A DNA stretch of 64,000 nucleotides, from positions 420,237 to 484,236 of the forward strand of contig NZ_KB822575.1 in NCBI RefSeq assembly GCF_000364605.1, in the 5' to 3' direction. Shown here one piece after another: positions 43,047 to 51,105 of the stretch. This DNA comes from Nocardioides sp. Iso805N. Lineage in GTDB: Bacteria > Actinomycetota > Actinomycetes > Propionibacteriales > Nocardioidaceae. The translations under genes were made by a program, and so were the position numbers. The notes beneath the pieces are model-generated. The model was not told the DNA's origin and searched no databases. It was given only the letters and a program-made list of their open reading frames with translations. Numbering within the stretch: position 1 is the stretch's first letter; every line of letters begins with the position of its first letter.

Positions 43047-43750
43047 GCGTCGTACTCCTCGTTCGTCAGGCCGTGCCGAGGTGCGTCGGCGAGCTGGACC
43101 AGCCCGGCGATCTCGGCCTGGGTGGCATGCACCTGCAGCCCGGCCAGTGACGCCGGCCCGGCGGCCGGCCCCTCATCCGCGAGGCCGTCGTCGAAGCCGG
43201 CGAGCACCCGCTCGGCCTGGCGCCAGGTGCAGATCCGCGGACCGCGGGTGGAGGCCACCGGGTGGCCCGCGCGCAGCGCCTCGACCGTGCGGACCAGCCC
43301 GTCGGGGGTCTGGTTGTCGAGGAACTCCCAGTTGACCATCACGACCGGCGCGAAGTCACAGGCGGCGTTGCACTCGACGTGCTCCAGGCTGACGGAGTAC
43401 TGGTCGCCCTGGCGCTTGGGCGCGACCTCGTCGTTGCCCACGCCGAGGTGCTCCTCGAGCCGGGCCAGGATGGCGTCGCCGCCCATCACCGCGCACAGCG
43501 TGTTGGTGCAGACCCCGACGTGGAAGTCGCCCACCCGGTGGCGCTTGTACATCGTGTAGAACGTCGCCACCGCGCTGACCTCGGCCGGTGTCAGTCCGAG
43601 CACCTCCGCGCAGGCCTCGATGCCGGCAGGCGTCACCGAACCCTCGGCCGACTGGACCAGGTGCAACATCGGCAGCAGGCCCGACCGGGCCTGCGGATAG
43701 CGGCCGGCGATGTCGCGCAGCTCGCTGCGTGTCTCCTCGGAGATGGTCAC
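43043..43750 (-). CDS. nuoE: NADH-quinone oxidoreductase subunit E
   Basis: A thioredoxin-like 2Fe-2S subunit, 235 residues. The cluster cysteines lie in [12 protein letters not shown] and [16 protein letters not shown] 43750 overlaps the nuoD stop (GTGA). The C-terminal 60 residues extend past the ferredoxin fold (rich in alanine and glycine), which is common in actinobacteria. It works with NuoF in NADH oxidation. Confidence 0.94.
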   Translation of the reverse strand: MTISEETRSELRDIAGRYPQARSGLLPMLHLVQSAEGSVTPAGIEACAEVLGLTPAEVSAVATFYTMYKRHRVGDFHVGVCTNTLCAVMGGDAILARLEEHLGVGNDEVAPKRQGDQYSVSLEHVECNAACDFAPVVMVNWEFLDNQTPDGLVRTVEALRAGHPVASTRGPRICTWRQAERVLAGFDDGLADEGPAAGPASLAGLQVHATQAEIAGLVQLADAPRHGLTNEEYDA

Positions 43751-45090
43751 CTGTCAACGCCTCCCATCACCGGGTCGATCGAGGCGATCGCGACGATCAC
43801 GTCGGCCACCATGCCGCCTTCGCTCATCACCGACGTCGCTTGGAGATTGGTGAACGACGGGTCGCGGAAGTGCACCCGGTAGGGCCGGGTGCCGCCGTCG
43901 CTGACCACGTGCGCGCCCATCTCGCCCCGGGGCGACTCGATGGCGGCGTAGGCCTGACCGGCCGGCACCCGGAAGCCCTCGGTGACCAGCTTGAAGTGAT
44001 GGATCAGCGCCTCCATCGACTCGCCCATGATGTGCCGGATGTGGTCGAGGCTGTTGCCCATCCCGTCGGTGCCGATCGCCAGCTGGGAGGGCCAGGCGAT
44101 CTTCTTGTCGGCCACCATCACCGGAGCGCCGTCGAGGTGGCCGAGACGGTCGGCCGCCTGCTCCACGATCCGCAGCGACTCCTCCATCTCGTCGAGCCGG
44201 ATCCGGAACCGGCCGTAGGAGTCGGCGGTGTCCCAGGTGATGACGTCGAAGCTGTAGTCCTCGTAGCCGCAGTAGGGCTGGGTCTTGCGCAGGTCCCACG
44301 GATATCCGGTCGAGCGCAGGACCGGACCGGTGATGCCCAGCGCCAGGCAGCCCTCGAGGTCGAGATGGCCCACGCCCTCGAGCCGGCCGCGGAAGATCGG
44401 GTTGGCGTTGCACAGCGCGGCGTACTCCTTGAGCCGCTCGCGCATCAGCACGACGAAGGCACGGATCTCATCGAGCGCGCCCGGCGGCAGATCCTGGGCG
44501 ACGCCACCGGGTCGGATGAACGCATGGTTCATCCGCAGGCCGGTGATCAGCTCGAAGAGGTCGAGCACCAGCTCACGCTCGCGGAAGCCGATCGTCATCA
44601 CGGTCAGCGCGCCGATCTCCATGCCGCCGGTGGCGATCGCGACCAGGTGCGAGGAGATCCGGTTGAGCTCCATCAGGAGCACGCGCATGACCTGCGCCTT
44701 CTCCGGCACGTCGTCCTCGATGCCGAGCAGGCGCTCAACGCCCAGGGCGTATGCGGTCTCGTTGAACAGCGGGCTGAGGTAGTCCATCCGGGTGACGAAC
44801 GTGGTGCCCTGCACCCAGCTGCGGTACTCGAGGTTCTTCTCGATGCCGGTGTGCAGGTAGCCGATGCCGCAGCGGGCCTCGGTGACCGTCTCGCCCTCGA
44901 GCTCGAGGATCAGCCTGAGCACGCCGTGGGTCGAGGGGTGCTGCGGGCCCATGTTGACGATGACCCGCTCCTCGGGCGTCTCCTTGAGCAGGTCGGTGAG
45001 CTCGTCCCAGTCCTGGCCGGTGGCGGTGAAGACCGTCTCCTCTCCGGTCGCCGAGCCTGCCCCGGACGCCGAGCCTGTCGAGGTGGTCAT
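43747..45090 (-). CDS. nuoD: NADH-quinone oxidoreductase subunit D
   Basis: A 447-residue subunit that forms the quinone pocket with NuoB. It shows [35 protein letters not shown], and the C-terminal [14 protein letters not shown] and [24 protein letters not shown] 45090 overlaps the nuoC stop (ATGA). The first 40 residues are a variable, serine/glycine-rich extension encoded partly by a dispersed repeat. Confidence 0.95.
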   Translation of the reverse strand: MTTSTGSASGAGSATGEETVFTATGQDWDELTDLLKETPEERVIVNMGPQHPSTHGVLRLILELEGETVTEARCGIGYLHTGIEKNLEYRSWVQGTTFVTRMDYLSPLFNETAYALGVERLLGIEDDVPEKAQVMRVLLMELNRISSHLVAIATGGMEIGALTVMTIGFRERELVLDLFELITGLRMNHAFIRPGGVAQDLPPGALDEIRAFVVLMRERLKEYAALCNANPIFRGRLEGVGHLDLEGCLALGITGPVLRSTGYPWDLRKTQPYCGYEDYSFDVITWDTADSYGRFRIRLDEMEESLRIVEQAADRLGHLDGAPVMVADKKIAWPSQLAIGTDGMGNSLDHIRHIMGESMEALIHHFKLVTEGFRVPAGQAYAAIESPRGEMGAHVVSDGGTRPYRVHFRDPSFTNLQATSVMSEGGMVADVIVAIASIDPVMGGVDR

Positions 45091-45860
45091 GCGTAGCTCC
45101 TGCGCTCGTCCGGCGGCGGGATGGTGGCGCCGTGGTAGTCGACCGGGATGCCGCCCAGCGGGTAGTCCTTGCGCTGCGGGTGGCCCGGCCAGTCGTCCGG
45201 CATCAGGATCCGGGTCAGCGCGGGGTGTCCGTCGAAGACGATCCCGAACATGTCGAAGGTCTCCCGCTCGTGCCAGTCGAGGGTCGGGTAGACCGGCACC
45301 AGGCTGGGGACGTGCGGTTCGCTGTCGGGAGCACTGGCCTCGACCCGGATCCGCCGGTTGTAGGTCATCGAGAGCAGGTGGTAGACCGCGTGCAGCTCAG
45401 CGCCCACCTGGTCGGGGTAGTGCACCCCGCTGACCCCGCTGCACAGCTCGAAGCGGAGCCGCTCGTCGTCGCGCAGGTGCCGCATCAGCGTCGGCAGCTC
45501 CTCACGGCGTACGACGACGGTCAGCTCGCCGGCGTGCAGCACCACCCGCGGCTCCTCGCCGAGGTGGTCGGCGACCGCATCGGCCAGCTCGTCGTACCAG
45601 CCCCCGTAGGGACGCTTGGCCAGCGGCGGGAGCGCGATGCGACGCAGCAGTCCGCCGTACCCGCTGGTGTCGCCGCTGCCCTGCACGCCGAACATGCCGG
45701 TGCGGGCACCGACCGCGCCCGAGCCCGGGAAGCCGCTGGTCGACTCGGTGGTCGGCTCCGGCATCAGGCCGGTACCGACGACCTCGTCGTGGCCGGTGTC
45801 GTGGCGGTCGTCGCCGTGCGACGCCGCGCCGCCGCCCGCGGGGCCCGTCGAGGGGCTCAT
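45087..45860 (-). CDS. nuoC: NADH-quinone oxidoreductase subunit C
   Basis: A 257-residue peripheral-arm subunit. The family motif [19 protein letters not shown] and the following [19 protein letters not shown] are intact. ATG 45860 overlaps the nuoB stop (ATGA). The N-terminal 70 residues are glycine- and histidine-rich and variable, and end in [17 protein letters not shown], which is typical for actinobacterial NuoC. Confidence 0.94.
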   Translation of the reverse strand: MSPSTGPAGGGAASHGDDRHDTGHDEVVGTGLMPEPTTESTSGFPGSGAVGARTGMFGVQGSGDTSGYGGLLRRIALPPLAKRPYGGWYDELADAVADHLGEEPRVVLHAGELTVVVRREELPTLMRHLRDDERLRFELCSGVSGVHYPDQVGAELHAVYHLLSMTYNRRIRVEASAPDSEPHVPSLVPVYPTLDWHERETFDMFGIVFDGHPALTRILMPDDWPGHPQRKDYPLGGIPVDYHGATIPPPDERRSYA

Positions 45861-46411
45861 CGCAGCAGCCCCCGCTGGTCGATCAGCGGCAGCGCGCGGA
45901 GAGCGACGTTCTCGCGCTCCTCGACGACGGCCGCCTCGTTGCTGCCGAGCTTGCCATGCTGGATCTGGTCGTGCAGCTTGAGGATCGCATCGATGAGCAT
46001 CTCGGGGCGCGGTGGGCAGCCGGGGAGATACATGTCGACCGGGACGACGTGGTCGACGCCCTGGACGATGGCGTAGTTGTTGAACATCCCGCCGGAGCTG
46101 GCACACACGCCCATCGCCAGCACCCACTTGGGCTCCGGCATCTGGTCGTAGATCTGGCGCAGGACCGGCGCCATCTTCTGGCTGACCCGGCCGGCCACGA
46201 TCATCAGGTCGGCCTGACGGGGGCTGGCCCGGAAGACCTCCATGCCGAAGCGCGCCAGGTCGTACTTCGGGCCGCCGCTGGTCATCATCTCGATCGCGCA
46301 GCAGGCCAGCCCGAACGTCGCCGGCCACAACGACGCCTTGCGCATATAGCCCGCCACACCCTCGACGGTGGTCAGCAGGACGCCGCTGGGGAGCTTCTCC
46401 TCTAGACCCAC
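45857..46411 (-). CDS. nuoB: NADH-quinone oxidoreductase subunit B
   Basis: A 184-residue subunit that holds cluster N2, the last iron-sulfur cluster before quinone. Cysteines lie in [22 protein letters not shown] and [11 protein letters not shown] 46411 is used as start, 72 bases after nuoA. The C-terminus overlaps the nuoC start. Normal length. Confidence 0.95.
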   Translation of the reverse strand: MGLEEKLPSGVLLTTVEGVAGYMRKASLWPATFGLACCAIEMMTSGGPKYDLARFGMEVFRASPRQADLMIVAGRVSQKMAPVLRQIYDQMPEPKWVLAMGVCASSGGMFNNYAIVQGVDHVVPVDMYLPGCPPRPEMLIDAILKLHDQIQHGKLGSNEAAVVEERENVALRALPLIDQRGLLR

Positions 46412-46483
46412 GGCCGTCCTCGCTTCGCTCCGGGCAGCCGCGGATCCCCGACGATGCTGCGTTCCATGACTCGCTCGATCACG

Positions 46484-46840
46484 TCAGTCCCAGTCCAATC
46501 CGCCGCGGCGCCAGACGTACACGTAGGCGACGAACACGGCGAGGATGAAGACGGCCATCTCGACCAGGCCGTAGACCCGCAGCTGGTCGATCCGGACGGC
46601 CAGCGGGAGCAGGAAGATGATCTCCACGTCGAAGACGATGAAGAGCATCGCGATCACGTAGTACTTCACCGGGAAGCGGCCGTCGAGGGCCTGCGGTGTG
46701 GGCTCGATGCCGCACTCGTAGGCGTCCGCCTTGGCGCGGTTGGCCCGACGCGGGCCGACCAGGCTGCTCATCGCCACCGAGCCGATGGCGAAGGCGGCGG
46801 CGAGCGCGAACAGCACCAGGATCGGTGCGTAGAGATGCAT
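46484..46840 (-). CDS. nuoA: NADH-quinone oxidoreductase subunit A
   Basis: A 118-residue, three-helix membrane subunit and first gene of the 14-gene operon. The conserved loop AYECGIEPTPQALDGRFPVKYY and FIVFDVEIIFLLPLA are present. ATG 46840 has AGGAG six bases upstream; a GTG at 46861 in the same frame lies before that site and is rejected. Two tandem CRP/GlxR-like sites lie 35-66 bases upstream. Confidence 0.95.
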   Translation of the reverse strand: MHLYAPILVLFALAAAFAIGSVAMSSLVGPRRANRAKADAYECGIEPTPQALDGRFPVKYYVIAMLFIVFDVEIIFLLPLAVRIDQLRVYGLVEMAVFILAVFVAYVYVWRRGGLDWD

Positions 46841-46874
46841 CGACAGCTCCTCCCAACCCACCGTCTTGCGACTT

Positions 46875-46906
46875 TGTGAATCGGATCACATGTGGGTCGA
46901 ATCACA
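46875..46906 (-). promoter_or_regulatory. Two tandem CRP/GlxR-like sites upstream of nuoA
   Basis: TGTGAATCGGATCACA (46875-46890) matches the CRP/GlxR consensus TGTGA-N6-TCACA exactly. TGTGGGTCGAATCACA (46891-46906) follows without a gap and differs in one position. They lie 35 bases before the nuoA start codon, close enough to overlap or follow the promoter, which would suggest repression. The promoter itself was not pinned down. Confidence 0.6.
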
Positions 46907-46945
46907 TATTGCCACCCTGGGAGGTAAATGCAAGGCCCAATCAGC

Positions 46946-46983
46946 GAGCCCCCGGACGTGTCACGGTGACACGTCGGGGGCTC
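46946..46983 (-). terminator. Second hairpin behind menG, containing GTCACGGTGAC
   Basis: An 18-bp stem with one bulged base ending GAGCCCCC/GGGGGCTC, with the perfect palindrome ACGTGTCACGGTGACACGT (46956-46974) at its top. It lies 62 bases after the menG stop and shares its 11-base core with the neighbouring hairpin. Confidence 0.5.
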
Positions 46984-46998
46984 GGCGACAGATCGGAG

Positions 46999-47031
46999 GC
47001 GTCACGGTGACGCGGATGGTCACCGTGACGC
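46999..47031 (-). terminator. First hairpin behind menG, built from two GTCACSGTGAC copies
   Basis: GCGTCACGGTGAC (46999-47011) and its exact complement GTCACCGTGACGC (47019-47031) form a 13-bp stem with a seven-base loop, 13 bases after the menG stop. Each arm is itself palindromic, so the sequence can also fold in other ways or bind a dimeric protein. Confidence 0.5.
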
Positions 47032-47044
47032 TTGGCGGCTCGGG

Positions 47045-47734
47045 CTAGGCCCGACCGTGGTGCAGGGCGACGATGCCGCCCGAGAGGTTCGACCAGCCGA
47101 CCTCGGACCAGCCGGCCTGCTCGATGAGGCGCGCGAGACCGGGCTGGTCGGGCCATGCCCGGATCGACTCGGCGAGGTAGACATAGGCGTCCGGGGAGGA
47201 GGAGACGGCGCGCGCGACGGCCGGGAGCGCCTTCATGAGGTACTCCACGTAGACGGTCCGGAACGGCTTCCAGGTCGGGTGGCTGAACTCGCAGACCACG
47301 ATCCGGCCGCCCGGCTTGGTGACGCGGCGCAGCTCGCTCAGCCCGGCCAGCGGGTCGACGATGTTGCGCAGCCCGAAGGAGATGGTGACGGCGTCGAAGG
47401 TGCCGTCAGCGAAGGGGAGCCGGGTGCCGTCGCCCGCCGTGAACGGCAGATACGGCTTGGCGGCCTTGCCCACCTGGAGCATGCCCAGCGAGAAGTCGCA
47501 CGGCACCACTTCTGCGCCGGCATCGGCGAAGGGCTGCGACGACGTACCGGTGCCGGCGGCGAGGTCGAGGACCAGCTCGCCCGGCTGGGGCGCCACCGCC
47601 GCGATGACGTGCTTGCGCCAGCGCCGGTCCTGGCCCAGCGACAGCACGTCGTTGGTCACGTCGTAGCGACGCGCCACCGCGTCGAACATCCGGCGTACGT
47701 CGCCGGGCTGCTTGCCGAGGTCGGCTCGGGTCAC
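47045..47734 (-). CDS. menG: Demethylmenaquinone methyltransferase
   Basis: Final step of menaquinone synthesis: methylates demethylmenaquinone with S-adenosylmethionine (UbiE/MenG family). A 229-residue product from GTG 47734, with GAGG upstream. It shows [20 protein letters not shown], the SAM motif [32 protein letters not shown] and [14 protein letters not shown]. The frame continues upstream without a start and that part is a shadow of the next gene. Two hairpins sharing the GTCACSGTGAC core follow the stop, before the nuo promoter region. Confidence 0.94.
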   Translation of the reverse strand: MTRADLGKQPGDVRRMFDAVARRYDVTNDVLSLGQDRRWRKHVIAAVAPQPGELVLDLAAGTGTSSQPFADAGAEVVPCDFSLGMLQVGKAAKPYLPFTAGDGTRLPFADGTFDAVTISFGLRNIVDPLAGLSELRRVTKPGGRIVVCEFSHPTWKPFRTVYVEYLMKALPAVARAVSSSPDAYVYLAESIRAWPDQPGLARLIEQAGWSEVGWSNLSGGIVALHHGRA

Positions 47735-47745
47735 CGCCGGTGACC

Positions 47746-48360
47746 TCAGCGGACCTTGGCGAGGACCAGGTCCGCGACCTTGGCGACGTCGGAGGCGGCG
47801 ACGGACGGGGCCATCACCTGCACGGTCACGTTGCCCTCGCTGCGCTGGCACTGGGTCTGGCTGGGCGTGACCTGTCCAGCGGTCGCGGTGGTGCCGTCGA
47901 CGATGCAGGTCGAGTTGCCGACCTTGACCAGCTGCTGGACCGAGCTGCCCTGCTGGAGCTTGCTCGGGTCGGAGATCTCGCCCGGCGAGAACGCGCCGCC
48001 GGCGGCGCGGAAGACCTGGACGAAGAAGATCTCGGAACTGCCCTTGATGTAGATCCGGTTGCCGAAGCCGCCACCGGTGGTCTTCTGCAGCGCGGCGTCG
48101 CCGTACTTGATCTCGGCCTTCACCTCGGCGGCGACCTGGGCCTCGTTGCCGGCCACGTTGGCGTTGCCCTTCCACGCGCTGGCGTTGTCGGCCGCGACGT
48201 AGCCACCCGGGAGGCTGCTGGGCATGTCGATGCGTGAGGTGTCGGCCTCGTCGCCCTGGGCCTTGGGCAGGAGCACCGCGAAGACGACGACAAGCGCGAG
48301 CGCGACGGCGCCGATGGCAATGCCGGTCAGGGGAACATCGCTGTTGCGAGTCTTGCTCAC
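47746..48360 (-). CDS. Membrane-anchored protein of unknown function
   Basis: A 204-residue protein from GTG 48360, with GAGGAG six bases upstream. One N-terminal membrane helix ([20 protein letters not shown]) anchors an extracytoplasmic domain. That domain has two cysteines that may pair (STCIVDGT and QTQCQRSEG). No family was recognised. It sits between menG and the divergent menF, 11 bases upstream of menG and on the same strand, so it is probably cotranscribed with menG. Confidence 0.75.
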   Translation of the reverse strand: MSKTRNSDVPLTGIAIGAVALALVVVFAVLLPKAQGDEADTSRIDMPSSLPGGYVAADNASAWKGNANVAGNEAQVAAEVKAEIKYGDAALQKTTGGGFGNRIYIKGSSEIFFVQVFRAAGGAFSPGEISDPSKLQQGSSVQQLVKVGNSTCIVDGTTATAGQVTPSQTQCQRSEGNVTVQVMAPSVAASDVAKVADLVLAKVR

Positions 48361-48456
48361 GGATCACTCCTCGTTCGTGGTCGCGACCACGCTACCGGGC
48401 AGGCTGCAACCGACCGCAACCGGGGCGATGGTCCCAGGCCCGGATAGGCTCCCCAC

Positions 48457-49710
48457 GTGAGCCCTGACGTACCGGCCCTCGTAGCGCGCACCACGGTGGT
48501 CGACGACGTCGGCGAGCTGCTCGACCTGCTGCCCACCTCCGGCGAGCTCGTCTCGTGGGTACGCCGCGGCGAGGGCCTGGTCGGCTGGGGCACCGCCGCC
48601 GCGCTGCGCACCGCCGGGCCGACCCGCTTCGCCGACGCCGCCAAGTGGTGGTCGGAGCTGGTCGCCCGCGCCTCTGTCAGCGACGAGGTCGGCGAGCCCG
48701 GCAGCGGGCTGGTCTCCTTCGGGTCCTTCGCCTTCGCGGAGTCGACCGGCGACTCGGTCCTGGTGGTGCCGGCGGTGGTCGTCGGCCGACGCGGTCCGAT
48801 CACGTGGGTCACCACCATCGCCGACTCTGCAGGAGTGGCCGCCGAGGGTGCTGACCCGGCGGCCATGTCGACCTACGCGGCGCCGGTGCCGCCGCGGGAC
48901 ATCGTCTTCAGTGACGGCGCCCTGGACGGCGAGACCTGGATGAGCGTGGTCGCCGACGCGGTGGCCCGGATCAACCGCGGAGACCTGGAGAAGGTCGTGC
49001 TGGCCCGCGACCTGATCGCGACGGCGAGCGACGAGATCGACCTGCGCTGGCCGCTGAGCCGGCTGGCCGAGTCGTACCCGATGTGCTGGACGTTCCACGT
49101 GGACGGGCTGTTCGGCGCGACGCCGGAGCTGCTGGTGCGCCGCGAGCGCGGCCTGGTGACCTCACGGGTGCTGGCCGGGACCATCCGGCGGACCGGCGAT
49201 GACGGGCACGACCTCGCCCTGGCCGCGACGCTGGCGCGGTCCTCGAAGGACCTGGAGGAGCACGAGTACGCCGTCAGGTCCGTGGCCGACGCGCTCGAGC
49301 CGCACTGCTCGTCGATGAACGTGCCGGAGTCGCCGTTCGTGCTGCACCTGCCCAACGTCATGCACCTGGCGACCGACGTCACGGGCGTGGCGCACGACGA
49401 CCGCACCTCGCTGGAGCTGGCCGAGGCCCTGCATCCCTCCGCCGCCGTCGGCGGCACCCCGACTCCGGACGCGGTCGCCCTGATCGCGGAGATCGAGGGA
49501 ATGGACCGCGGCCGCTACGCCGGCCCGGTCGGCTGGATGGACGCCTCCGGCGACGGCGAGTGGGGCATCGCGCTGCGCTCTGCACTGCTGTCGGGCAACA
49601 CGGTGCGGCTCTTCGCCGGCTGTGGCGTGGTCGGCTCCTCCGATCCGGCCGACGAGCTGGCGGAGTCGCAGGCCAAGCTGGTGCCGGTGCGGGACGCCCT
49701 CGGCGGCTGA
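48457..49710 (+). CDS. menF: Isochorismate synthase
   Basis: Converts chorismate to isochorismate, the first committed step of menaquinone synthesis. A 417-residue chorismate-binding enzyme. Motifs: VVADAVARINRGDLEKVVLA with the catalytic lysine region, SYPMCWTFHVDGLFGATPEL, LAGTIRRTGD, HPSAAVGGTPTPDA and the end segment GMDRGRYAGPVGWMD with the Mg2+-binding glutamate before it. The start is GTG 48457, divergent from the anchored protein gene with 96 bases between. The N-terminal half is diverged, as usual for the family. Confidence 0.93.
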   Translation: MSPDVPALVARTTVVDDVGELLDLLPTSGELVSWVRRGEGLVGWGTAAALRTAGPTRFADAAKWWSELVARASVSDEVGEPGSGLVSFGSFAFAESTGDSVLVVPAVVVGRRGPITWVTTIADSAGVAAEGADPAAMSTYAAPVPPRDIVFSDGALDGETWMSVVADAVARINRGDLEKVVLARDLIATASDEIDLRWPLSRLAESYPMCWTFHVDGLFGATPELLVRRERGLVTSRVLAGTIRRTGDDGHDLALAATLARSSKDLEEHEYAVRSVADALEPHCSSMNVPESPFVLHLPNVMHLATDVTGVAHDDRTSLELAEALHPSAAVGGTPTPDAVALIAEIEGMDRGRYAGPVGWMDASGDGEWGIALRSALLSGNTVRLFAGCGVVGSSDPADELAESQAKLVPVRDALGG

Positions 49711-49772
49711 TCCTGACGGACCGGGCGGGGCGTCCGAGCCGTGCTCGTCTCGCCCCACCCGGACGTGGGCCC

Positions 49773-50057
49773 TCAGATGCCCAGCTGCGCCTTCCAGGAG
49801 CCCATCCCGATCGTCCATTCGGTCACGATCCGCTTGGCGATCGCACCGGCGCCCCAGAACGGGTCGCCGTCCAGCCATGCCTCCAGCTCGGTCGGCTCGG
49901 CCTGGTAGACGATCACCGCGCCGCCAGCGGCGGTCGGGCCGCTGAGGAGCAGACCCGCGCGGGAGTCGAGGAACTCACGGTGCGCCGGGCGCAGCTCGTC
50001 GCGCACCGCGGTGGTGCCGTCGCCGTACTCGTAGAGCACCACGCTGATCTGGGACAT
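49773..50057 (-). CDS. YciI-like protein
   Basis: A 94-residue protein of the YCII/dimeric alpha-beta barrel group. Features: an R-PAHREFL helix with the histidine conserved in the family, LLLSGPTAAGGAVIVYQ, and a PFWGAGAIAKRIVTEWTI ending. The function of these small proteins is generally unknown; some resemble dehalogenase- or isomerase-like folds. ATG 50057 shares one base with the stop of the upstream MBL-fold gene, so the two are cotranscribed. Confidence 0.85.
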   Translation of the reverse strand: MSQISVVLYEYGDGTTAVRDELRPAHREFLDSRAGLLLSGPTAAGGAVIVYQAEPTELEAWLDGDPFWGAGAIAKRIVTEWTIGMGSWKAQLGI

Positions 50058-50692
50058 CAGAGGTCCTCCCCGTCCTTGAGCCGCTTGAACTCCTGACCCT
50101 GCTTGGGCAGGAAGGCACCTGCGAGGCCGTCGAAGACACCGTGGCCGGCCTCGCTGTAGATCCGATCGTGGATCGCGATGTTGATCGGGGCCTTGACCTC
50201 GCGCATGAAGTCGACCAGCTCGCTCGAGCGCGCCCAGGGAGCGGAGGCAGGCGCGAGCAGTACGTCGATGTCCACACCCGGACCGGTCAGCGCGTCGCCG
50301 GGGTGGAAGACCTTCTGGTCCCCCAGGGTGAGCAGGTAGCCGCTGTTGTGGAAGCGCGGCAGCTCGGGGTGGATCACGGCGTGCAGCTCGCCGACCGCCG
50401 TGACCGGAAGGCCGACGTCGAAGGAATCGCCGGGGGCGACCACGGTGGTGCGCTCGAAGACCTCAGGTGCGTCCTCGCGGATCTTGGCCGCGACGGCGTC
50501 GATGGTCCACACCGGGGCGTCGACCGCCTTGAGGAGGTCGGGCACGTAGTGGTCCATGTGCTCGTGGGTGATCAGGATCGCGTCAGCGCCGTCGAGCGCC
50601 TCGCGGTCGGTGAAGATGCCGGGGTCGAGGACCAGCGTGGTGCCCTCGTGCTCGATCCGGACACAGGCATGGCCGAACTTGGTGATCCGCAT
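50057..50692 (-). CDS. MBL-fold metal-dependent hydrolase (UlaG-like)
   Basis: A 211-residue metallo-beta-lactamase-fold protein. The zinc ligand motif THEHMDHY is near residue 43, GELHAVIHPELPRFHNSGYL follows with further histidines, and FHPGDAL is the third metal segment. UlaG-like members act on lactones or nucleotides, but the substrate here is unknown. ATG 50692. Forms a two-gene unit with the YciI-like gene. Confidence 0.88.
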   Translation of the reverse strand: MRITKFGHACVRIEHEGTTLVLDPGIFTDREALDGADAILITHEHMDHYVPDLLKAVDAPVWTIDAVAAKIREDAPEVFERTTVVAPGDSFDVGLPVTAVGELHAVIHPELPRFHNSGYLLTLGDQKVFHPGDALTGPGVDIDVLLAPASAPWARSSELVDFMREVKAPINIAIHDRIYSEAGHGVFDGLAGAFLPKQGQEFKRLKDGEDL

Positions 50693-50725
50693 GGCGCCAG
50701 CCTAGGCGACCGGCGTAGTGCGGAA

Positions 50726-50905
50726 TCAGACGAGGTGTGGCACCCGGCCGACCCCTCCGTCGGGCGTCAGGTAGGCGCCGTCGTCGAAGAGGATCACGCC
50801 GTTGCACAGGCACTCCCAGCCCTGCTCGCTGTGGTCCGATACGACGTGTGCGCTGCAGCACTCGGGCGCGGTGGCGTCCGGGCAACGCGGTGTGTGGTTA
50901 CACAT
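50726..50905 (-). CDS. DUF5999 small cysteine-containing protein
   Basis: A 59-residue protein from ATG 50905, preceded by GGGGGAA. It shows the pattern MCNHTPRCPDA, SDHSEQGWECLCNGVILFDD and a DGG near the end, which I recognise as the actinobacterial DUF5999 family. Members are short, cytoplasmic and of unknown function; the cysteines suggest metal binding. It is 33 bases upstream of the MBL-fold gene and on the same strand. Confidence 0.8.
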   Translation of the reverse strand: MCNHTPRCPDATAPECCSAHVVSDHSEQGWECLCNGVILFDDGAYLTPDGGVGRVPHLV

Positions 50906-51105
50906 GCTTCCCCCAGGTCGTGCGTCCGGAGCCGGTGTGCTCCGGACTGGTCTTGTCCGGTACACCGATCATGCGCCTCGGGGCTGACAGATTCGGGCTA
51001 GTCGGGCGGTTCTGTGGAAAAAGTCGCCAGAACGTTTCCCGGCCATCACCCGATCGGGCTACTCCCGCCCCCGGCCTCGAGGCGAAAGGGACTACTTGGG
51101 GTCGC

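Noticed and set aside
47045..48367. Extended menG frame of 440 codons
   Set aside because: The upstream part is out of frame with the anchored-protein gene and has shadow composition; GTG 47734 gives a normal-length MenG.
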